Of a DNA stretch of 64,000 nt, positions 53,801 to 64,000 are shown piece by piece (within the stretch, counting starts at the first letter, position 1; the number at the start of each line of letters is the position of its first letter). The notes below the pieces were generated by a model, which ran no database searches, was not told the DNA's origin, and saw only the letters and a program-made list of their open reading frames with translations. Source of the stretch: Chlorella sorokiniana (taxonomy: Eukaryota > Chlorophyta > Trebouxiophyceae > Chlorellales > Chlorellaceae); assembly GCA_025917655.1 (NCBI GenBank), contig CP084609.1, positions 2,170,001 through 2,234,000 of the forward strand, in the 5' to 3' direction. Position numbers and translations under genes: made by a program.

Positions 53801-56800
53801 ACCCGCAGCGGCAGGGAAGCAGGCTAGCAGGAGCGGCAGTACACAAGCCAGCGCTGACACAGAAAGGCAGCACACACGCCAGCGCTGACACAGAAAGGCA
53901 GCACACACGCCAGCGCTGACACGGGCAGGCATACTCCTTCCTGCGCTGCAACCGCCCCGCAAGACGCATGCACAGGCCACAGCAGGGCGGCGCAGCAGCA
54001 GCCAGCACACCTCCAGAGCCTGCACCGAGGGCGGGCGCCCTGCTTGGCGGCGGCGAGGGTCCACTGCCGCACGGCGGCGGCGTCGACGTCGCCGGCGCAC
54101 ACGTGGCACAGCGTGGCGGCGTGGGCCATGCCTGTTCAAGTGTGTGGCGGAGGCAGGAGGGAAGGGGGCAGCAGGAACGCAGCCTGTCACAAAGAGGACG
54201 GCTGGGCTGAACACAAGCTTGCTGAATGAGTGCGAGTGCGCCGACAGCAACCCGCTGCGCTGCAGGGCGTGCGAGAGTGTGTGAGTGAGCAACGGGCAGC
54301 GACGTCAGCCGCGGCAGGCGGCCGTGGAGGCCCGGCGGCACCATCGACAGGCGTTAGCTGCCAGGCCAGCAGGCCAACTCAGCAGCTGCACTGGCTGAGG
54401 CAGAACCCGCAGTACCAGCAGTACCAGCAGCGGCCGCGGACCTGCATGGGCCAGGCGGGCCGCCAGCGCCGCCAGCAGCGGCTCAAACTGGTCGTAAGGC
54501 GCAGAGGTCAGGATGGCGGCCAGCGTCTCACGCCACGCGGAGGGGTGGCGAGCGGAGATGAAGGCTGCAGGGAGGCGGGGGCGCGTGCAAGGGCGCAGCA
54601 ACGCGGTGAGGACGGGTCGGATGACCTTGTGTTGCAGGGTGCTGTTCTGTTGTTTTTGTTGTGTGGAGTGGGGGGTGCGCGTGTGTTGCCACAGACCACG
54701 GCCATCAAGCCAGCAGGCAATCGTCCCCAGCACAGCACAGGGCAGCAACGCTGTTTGCCGTGTCCCAACAGCCAGCCAGCGCACCCGTCCACTCGCCCCC
54801 GAGCACCGCATGCAGCAGGCGCATGAAGGGGCGGGGGTGGGCCAGCATGTAGGCGCGGCGGGCACGGTCAAACGCGTCGCCGCCAACCGCCGACGCAATC
54901 ACCAGGGCGTCTGCGTGCCGCTTCGCCTGCGATTGCGGGCGGGGGCGTGCAGAAACGGGCGGGGAGGCGAGTGTGAGAGCCTTCCTGCCCGTGAGCAGCC
55001 GGGAGAGAGCCTTCATGCACCCTAACTCCCGAGATCGCACGCGCAAGCCGCCTCGCTGCAGAACCCTCTCGATGCGCGCACGCAGTGAATACAGCATGCT
55101 CAGCGCACCTCCAGGCACGCATCCACGGCCCCTTGGTAGTTGCCCACGAACAGCAGGCGCTGCACCTCGCCCTCGCGCTCGCCGGGCGGGCCGTCGATCA
55201 CAGCCGGCTCAGCGGGCGGCTGCGGGCTGGTGGGGGCTGCGGTTGGCAGCAGGACGAGGGGTAAGGGGTGAGAGCACAGGCGCGTGTGTTTGTGAGGCTG
55301 TGTGCGTGCACCAAAGGGTTGGTGGTGCGGCAATAGCCAGCTTGCAGAGAAGCCCCCATGACCGAGGCTGAACGAAACAAGCCGTGCGGCACGCCGCACA
55401 GCACTGCTGGGGGCGAGCGCGAGCCGCAGGCGACAGCAGGCGGCAGCGCAGACAGGGGCAGCCGCCGCGCACTTGAGCGCCTGGCGGAGGGGGAGAGGGC
55501 GGAGGCGCGCGGCGGCGTGCCCGCCAGCTGGTCGAAGAAGGCCTGGTCTGCAGGGGGAGGAGCGGCGGGCAACGCCTTCCAAAGTCACTTATGCTGCTTA
55601 TGCCCATCCGGCGACCTCGTTCCTGACATCCCGTATCATGTCCCGACGCCCAGCACCGGCGTCAGGGGCTCGAGGTCTAAAATGCCAGCCCAAGGCTGGC
55701 CCGTGCACAGCGGGTTTGAGCGAGGCCCTAGCTTGCCACGCTGTCCCCCTCAGCGGGCTCACCGTTGACCGGGCTCTGCGAGAAGAAGTCGGCCCCGTCG
55801 TCCCCACCCGCCAGCAGCGCCTCGGCGGCCGCCTGGTTCTGCCCCAGCCCCAGCTGCTGCACGCCGTCTGCCAGGCCCGCAGCCCCCGCCGCCGCGTCCA
55901 GCGCCTGCGCCTGCGCATCGCCGTCGGCGGCCGGCGCCTCGGCCGCCGCATCTGCTGGCAGCAGCTCTCCAAAGCCCAGCCGCTCCAACAGGTGCTTGCG
56001 TCCGTCGGCGGCAAAGTGGGTCTGCAGAAAGGCCCATGTCTCTGCCTCCTCGCTGCCCGCCAGCTGCACGAGGGTCGCCGCGGGGCGTGCGTGCCGTTGA
56101 TGAGGGCTGAAGCCAGCAGTCGTGCAGGCCAAGTGATGGCCTGTGCTCAGGCCCCGCCGCATCGCATTCGCCAGAGACCTCACGCAACTGCTTGATGGTG
56201 ATGCCCGCAGCCCATCCTATTTCAGGCGCAGCCCAAGGCCCGCGCAAACAGCCACCACTCCACCACAACCACTCACACACCACCACCACCACCACCCTGC
56301 TGCTGGGCGCTCCACACTTCTCCTCCTGCTGGTCCCTCCCCCCGGCCCCCACCCACCCGCTGCTCCATGTCCGCACAGAAAGCGGCCAGCGCCTCTCGGT
56401 CGCCGCCGCGGATGGCGGCCTCAAAGGCCTCGCTGCGCTGCACCAGCTGCGGCTCCGTCGTGACCTGCAGGCAGTACGGGCGGTACGGGCGGTGCGTACA
56501 GAAGGCACGGGAGGGTTTCCATTGTGCAAGCACAGGTGCTGGAGGCAGACGGGATCCCAGCCAGGATGCGAGAAGAGATGCGGCAGGGTGTGAATATGGG
56601 GTGAGCCCCCCTCCTCCCCCGCTGTGGGCGTGCCTGGCTGATGATCACGCTGCCTGTGGCGACGCTCTCGCCGGTGGCCAGCTGGCGCCTGCTGTTGGTG
56701 AACTGGGCCAGCCTGCCGCCAAAGCCCAGCGTGGCGCCCGCGGGCGGCTCAGCCAGGCGGGGGCCTTGGTCTTGGCAAGGGAGGAGGCCCCTGCTGGGAA

Positions 56801-59800
56801 GGGGGTGCGAAGGGGCGGAGTTAAGCAACAGCTGCATGAGATGAAGGACCGGGCTCGCAACTGTGGTGCATTCCCCATCACTTGCTGCTGAGCCCTGGTT
56901 AGACCCCATGCAGTGACACTGCCGCAGGGTTGCCGCTGGCGCAGGGCCTCGGCCGGAGCCTCCCACTCTGCTGAGGGGGCGGCCCCTGCCCCCGACTCCG
57001 CCCGTGCCACCCACCTTGGCCGACCGAGAAGCCATCCGAGTCTGCCGACGCGGTGCAGGCTGACAGGGATGTCACGCCCACATGACCCTCAAATGTAGCG
57101 GTGGCAAAGATGCCGGCCAGGGGTCCGGGCGCCCACTGCACATCAAAGTTCCAGTTGGCGGCGGGAGGCAGTTCGCAGTACACCTCGCCTGCAGTACACG
57201 CCCGCCACAACACCGGGGTCAGAAGAGGGAAGTGAACAGGTTTGTAATCAACGAGCGGGTGCAACACCTCATTGGATCCTGAGGCGCCCACGCGCTTCGA
57301 CATCCCCACCAACCAGCCGACGGTGCGGCCCCAGGCGCAGACGCCGCGTCCCACTGCCCTCTGCCAGGGCCAGCCAATTCATCGCCGGCGCGCTGCCGCC
57401 CTCTCAAATACACACAACCGGTTCCTGCGCCGCCGCCCCTCCATACCAGCCACGCAGCCAAACGTACTCACGTCCACTGCCCCCACCTCACAGAACAACC
57501 CCACCCCCCAGGCCGACCCACCCGCGTTCACGTCCCAGCAGATGGTGCGGTTGTCCTTGCCGGAGGAGAGGAGGAAGGGGAGGGGTCCTGGGGGCACCAC
57601 GACAGGCCCAGCACGCCCTTGGCGTGGCCGTGGAACTCGCGCACGGGCGACACGCTGTTGCGCAGGTCCCAAAGCTGGAGGGGGGCGGGGGTGGGGGTGT
57701 TTCGGGGGGAGGGGAGGGCATCCGACAGCGTTGGAGACAAGACGGGTTGGCAGAGGGGGCAGACAGCGCTCCCCCTTGCAGGTGGGGCTGCTGCCCGGCT
57801 GAGGGATTGTAACACCCGATGCCAAGTTGGAAAGATAGCCGTGAATGAAGATGTTTGGGAGTTCGGATTGGTGTTTGCAACACCTCTGCCGAATCATGCT
57901 GTGCACACACACACACACACACACACGCGCGCACACACACCTGCAGGGAAGGCGCCATGTCGTCGTCGCTCGCCACCACCAGCTGCGTCGCCACCTCAGG
58001 GTTCCACTGCAGCGCCGAGCAGCGCTTGCGCCTGCGCACAGCAAGCGGGGGCAGCGGAAGCGTTATTACTGGGGAAGCCAGATCGGCTGAAAAAGCGTAA
58101 AGCAGCAGGCCTAGCGCCTGCCCTCAGCGTGATGCAGGAGTCGCCTGCACCATGGCGGCATGGAGAGGCTTGCCCCTCCGCAGCACCGCCGACCCGACCC
58201 AGCAGCCTGCTCCGCCGCGCGCTGGCCCGCTCGCCACCGACCTCGCAGAACAGCACAACAGCCAAGGACAGGGACACGAGGGCAGGGGGAGGAGGGGAGG
58301 CGCTGGCGGCGGGGCGCACCCAGAGGGGTCTTTGAAGGAGATGACGGGCTTCTGCTTCTTGAGGTCCCAGACCACAACGGCCCCAGCCGCCGTGCAGGTG
58401 CCCAGGATGTGCTGCACCTTGCGGTTCCAAGCCAGGTGGGTGATCTCCGGCTGAGGGCCGCCTGCGGGCAGCCAGGGATGAGGGCACGCTCGGAAAGGCG
58501 GGGGGCCGGCAGGGCATGGAAGGCAGCCGCCACGTGCGGGCGAACAGGCAAGTGTGGGCAGCCGGTCACCTCCAGGCAGGCCAGGCGGGACAAGAGACGG
58601 GCCAGCGGTCAGCCGGCGGCATGCAGAGCAGCCGCTAAAAGCCCGCGTGTAGCCGACAAGCGCAGCGGCAGCGCAAGCGGCCACACCAGCCGTTGCGGCT
58701 GCGGCAGCTGGAATGCCGCCCCACCTGCGCCGCTCTTCATGGCTGGGTAGAGCGACGGCTGCAGCGGGTTGCCCACATCCCAGATGCACAGGTCACCGTC
58801 GGCGCCGCCGGAAGCCAACAGGTTGGGGCTGCAGGCAGGGAGGAAGGCAGGGCGGACGGGACGAAGGGTGCTCGGGCAGGGTGCTTGGCCGGGGGCCACA
58901 CCAACAAGGGTCCACGCGCGGCAGCTGCCGCACATCCGGGGACTGGGACGCCCGCAGCGGCACGCTCTCTCTGCCCTGTCGGCCTTGCGGCAGCTGCGTT
59001 TCAGGCGCTGCCGGCAGGGCGGAACTGAGCGTGCCGCTGCGGGCGCGGCAGCGCAGCGCCCTGCCAGGCTGCCAGCCCACCTGAAGCCATTGAACTCCAG
59101 CCCCTTCACTGCCCCAGAGTGCTTCTGCAGGCGAGCCAGCAGCTGGCCCCGCCCGGCGGCGGGCGACGCAGGGGCCGCCTCCGCCTTGTGGCCGATGATG
59201 CGGGCCGGGTTCCACACGCACACCGAGCCATCGGCCAGGCCGCCCGCAAGCAGGCCGTACTGCGTGGCAGGCGGGCAGGGGCACGGCAAGAGGGCAAATG
59301 AGGTGGGAGCAGGACGGAGCGGAGGAACGCAAAACTGACGCAGTGCAGCCAGCAACGGCGGCTGCGGACGCCTCCCAGTGGTTACTTGGCTGCTTTCATG
59401 TGCCATCCAGGGCTGCAGCAGCAGCAACAGCAGCAGCAGCAGCGGCGGGGGCTCACTGGGTAGGTCTTGCTGTCCAGACCGGGGGCCCCAGCACACGCGG
59501 CAGAAGCGCTCTGGCGCCTGCACCGCGCCGCCCGCCAGCTTCAGATCTGCATCTGTGCTGGCAAAGTCCAGCCGGAAGATCTGCAGGCAGCAAGGGCCGG
59601 GGGTGCGTGTTCCGCGGCGGTCGACGGTTGAGCGGAGCTGGCGCATGCAGCAGCGCTAGTGGCCGTCGACACCCGCCGATCCATGTTACCGTCTCGCGCA
59701 GCCGGAAAAAGGCAGCCAGGACTTTGTAGCTGCGCTGCTTGCCTCGAGGGTGCTGGCTGAGGAGAAGGAAAGATCGATGGCCCCGCGACGCTGCCTGCGG

Positions 59801-59870
59801 CCAGGAACGGGCCGCTGGGGCAGAAGCTCAGCGTCGCGGAGCGATCCGCCTTCTTAATGTACGTGGCCAT
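50864..59870 (-). CDS. SEC31: COPII outer-coat protein SEC31
   Basis: About 24 exons over 9 kb. First exons: 59870-59743, 59580-59480, 59259-59081, 58828-58725, 58461-58320, 58031-57941, 57674-57522, 57188-57015, ~56791-56634, 56464-56357. The N-terminal WD40 propeller shows [120 protein letters not shown] and [39 protein letters not shown] and [18 protein letters not shown] follow as in plant SEC31, then an alpha-solenoid ([37 protein letters not shown]), a Pro/Tyr/Gly-rich linker (~52855-51860) and a C-terminal helical domain ending [14 protein letters not shown]. With SEC13 it forms the cage of ER export vesicles. Two GC donors (after exon 1 and exon 9) and several one-base losses occur. 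Confidence 0.93.
53847..53922. repeat. 31-bp minisatellite, about 2.5 copies, in a SEC31 intron
   Basis: Two identical 31-bp units (53847-53877 and 53878-53908), each starting GCCAGCGCTGACAC, followed by a 14-bp partial third unit (53909-53922). They lie in an intron between alpha-solenoid exons. No spacers, so not a CRISPR array. Confidence 0.85.
57903..57940. repeat. CA/CG dinucleotide repeat at a SEC31 donor side
   Basis: CA repeat with an internal CGCGCG block, directly after the exon ending at 57941; on the sense strand the intron begins GTGTGTGTGC. A simple repeat forming the first bases of the intron. Confidence 0.85.
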
Positions 59871-62280
<2,410 letters not shown>

Positions 62281-62555
62281 GCTGCACCTACGAACACCAG
62301 CCTGCAGCTCCCTTTGCTGGGCAGCATAGGAGAGAGGCCCCGGCGCGGCGCCTGGCGGCGTGCAATCGGCCGCGGCGCTGCATGGCTGCAGCCATCGTGA
62401 ACCCAGGCGGCATGCTGTTGCTTGCGCGGTGCAGCGCAGAGGTCACACCGGCTGGCCATGCATGAGATCGACCATGGACGTGCAGACTGCGTTGCACTGC
62501 ACCCTCGCCTGTCCAAGGCATGGGTGCCACATTGCTTTGACTCACAAACGCACTG

Positions 62556-62560
62556 TGTAA
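62556..62560 (+). terminator. Probable poly(A) signal TGTAA of DPM1
   Basis: TGTAA 325 bp beyond the DPM1 stop on its sense strand. Confidence 0.45.
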
Positions 62561-62768
62561 TGCTTCAATACTATGCCGGCTGACTGAAATCCCGAGAATA
62601 TGCTGACCTGCTGCGGTCTGGTTGTCTGTCGTCAAACGCGGTACAGCAGCGGGTACTCGGTGCTCTCCAAAGGGGAGGCCTGAACGCCGGCGGGTCATTT
62701 TCCCTGACTGCAGCATGCTTGTTCAATACATCAAGACGTCTGCTGGCCAGGGTTGAGCCTTGTCTGTG

Positions 62769-64000
62769 ATGTCCAGCGGCCGGTGGGTCGGCCCCTGGGA
62801 GAGGATCACTCACGCCCTTCGCGAGCGCGTTCGGGCGATCCAGGCGGTCGATGATCGAGCGCTCAAGTCAGTGCTGGCGGCCCTGCGGTCTCGCCCACCG
62901 CCCTCCCCTGCTGCCTGTCGCAGCAGCGATCGTGGCGGTCCGGCGGCCTGCAGGGATGCACACGAGCTTCCCGATACGCCCATCCCGGCGCAGGTCCTTC
63001 CCCGCCTCCTCCAAGTATGTGCTGGCGCCGGCGCTGCGGGTGCTCGCCGCCCTGTACGCGTCGTACAACTCCTCGCGCCACTTCTTCTACCGCCAGGGCA
63101 TGCTGCGCCCCCTGGGCCTGCCCTGCCCCGTCATCAGCATAGGCAACCTCACAAACGGCGGCACGGGGAAGACGCCGTTTGTGGAGTACCTCGCGCGGCA
63201 CTACGTCTCGGTCCACCGCATGCCCACAATGGTGCTGCAGGCGAGCGGGGGCTGCCTGCCCCTCGTTTGCTGCCATTTGCTGCAATCTTGTTGCAGCGTT
63301 GCTGCTCATGCCGGCGTAGAATGGCACCACATTCAGGCACCTGTGCATGCGCTTGATGGCCGCCGCCTGCCAGCCGCCGCTGTGCCGATCATGTGCTGCT
63401 GTTGCGGCTGTCATGCGATGGACCCAGCCTCAGCCCCTCTTCCAGCTGGGCTGCTGTTGTTTGCGCAACCCAGTCACGTACCTGCGCGCACTCACACGCG
63501 TGTGTTGCTGCCATGCAGCGCGGCGGCGGGACCGTCGACGAAACCATCATGCTGCGGCACGCGCTGGACGGGCTGCCGGTGTATGTGCACGACTCGGCCA
63601 CGTCGTCGGGGGAAGCCAGGGAGTACCTGCGGGACAACCCAGACACCCGCCTCGCCCTGCTGGACGACGGCCTGCAGAACCTGGCGCTCGTGCGGTGCGT
63701 ACTGCCCCCCGCCCCCCCACCCCCCAGCTTACCTTCCAGGCTGATGCATAGCTACCAGGCTGGCGGCGAAATACTGGGCTGCACAGCAGTTTGCCTGCTG
63801 TCGCCCTGGCCGGCCCTGCCTGCTTGCCGCTGGGGGCTGCCGGGGCCAGCCGCAGCGGCTGCCTTGCTGTCGGCATGGCATGCTGCATGGCAGCCGCTGC
63901 ACTCTCGAACAAGGCCTGACCTGCCACGCCTGCTGTCAGTAGCCTCCACACCCGCTCGCCCCTTGCTTCCCTGGCGTCGCAGCGACCTTGAGATAGTGAT
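62769..64000 (+). CDS. lpxK: LpxK-type tetraacyldisaccharide 4'-kinase, partial at right edge
   Basis: Start at ATG 62769 (MSSGRWVGPWERITHALRER), an amphipathic, Arg-rich leader compatible with organelle import. After an unresolved join near 62880-62991, one exon to 63240 encodes YVLAPALRVLAALYASYNSS, HFFYRQGML and the LpxK P-loop ISIGNLTNGGTGKTPFVEYL. The next, 63519-63694, has RGGGTVDETIMLRHALDGLP and LALLDDGLQNLALVR; the next starts at 63983 with DLEIV, giving the LpxK signature DDGLQxxxLxRDxEIV. The intron after 63240 has a GC donor (CAG|GCGAGC). In bacteria LpxK phosphorylates the lipid A precursor; plants keep a mitochondrial lipid A-like pathway with this enzyme, so that role is likely here. 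Spliceosomal introns rule out bacterial contamination. The remainder lies beyond the window. Confidence 0.87.

Noticed and set aside
53847-53922. Direct repeats that could suggest a CRISPR array
   Set aside because: Units are directly adjacent with no spacers, and they sit in a SEC31 intron of a eukaryotic gene; a minisatellite explains them.
62769-64000. LpxK as bacterial contamination
   Set aside because: The gene is interrupted by introns with CAG acceptors at conserved phases and sits next to DPM1.

Overview
The window reads as nuclear DNA of a GC-rich green alga, most likely a Chlorella-type trebouxiophyte. The organism is inferred from several signs together: very high GC, genes packed on both strands with many short introns (GT-AG, plus an unusual number of GC-AG donors), the green-algal poly(A) signal TGTAA after several genes, and plant-type families (plastid RSH, ARC3-like, SBP-box, ALKBH9/10-type). 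No tRNA, rRNA, CRISPR array, prophage or recognisable transposon was found.

Layout, left to right: a 58-aa Lys/Pro-rich protein (-); a small secreted protein (-); a 1.7-kb stretch without a firm gene; two convergent copies of a plastid-targeted double SnoaL-like (SgcJ/EcaC, NTF2-fold) protein at 3.9-5.9 kb (+) and 9.4-11.5 kb (-), enclosing an AYR1-like short-chain dehydrogenase (-); a Cys-rich secreted protein (+); the NEDD8/RUB-conjugating enzyme UBC12 (+); a plastid RelA/SpoT homologue (-) divergent from an RluA-family pseudouridine synthase (+); a mitochondrial-type carrier (+); cytosolic ribosomal protein uS19/RPS15 (+); an SBP-box transcription factor (+) convergent with a long F-box/LRR-like protein (-); an ALKBH9/10-type 2OG-Fe(II) RNA demethylase (-) divergent from a NudC/BOBBER-type co-chaperone (+); an ARC3-like FtsZ-fold protein (+) convergent with COPII coat SEC31 (-); DPM1 (+), divergent from SEC31; and the first part of an intron-containing LpxK (+) that runs off the right edge.

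The genes are a mixed housekeeping neighbourhood, not an operon or single pathway. Links between neighbours are thematic: plastid signalling and division (RSH, ARC3-like), the secretory pathway (SEC31, DPM1), ubiquitin-like control (UBC12 and the F-box protein, since NEDD8 activates cullin-F-box ligases) and RNA modification (pseudouridine synthase, ALKBH).

Two sequence-level themes matter to any user. (1) Nearly every conserved gene contains isolated one-base losses, mostly in runs of 3-6 C or G, that break an otherwise conserved frame. They look like systematic homopolymer undercalls in the assembly, not decay, so one-frame gene models here will be wrong. (2) Six introns are best explained by GC-AG splicing. 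The most notable local architecture is the convergent SnoaL-like pair, whose 3' exons are nearly identical while the 5' exons have diverged, with a shared palindromic promoter module. Exon coordinates were read by eye from splice signals and reading-frame continuity; those marked approximate may be off by several bases.
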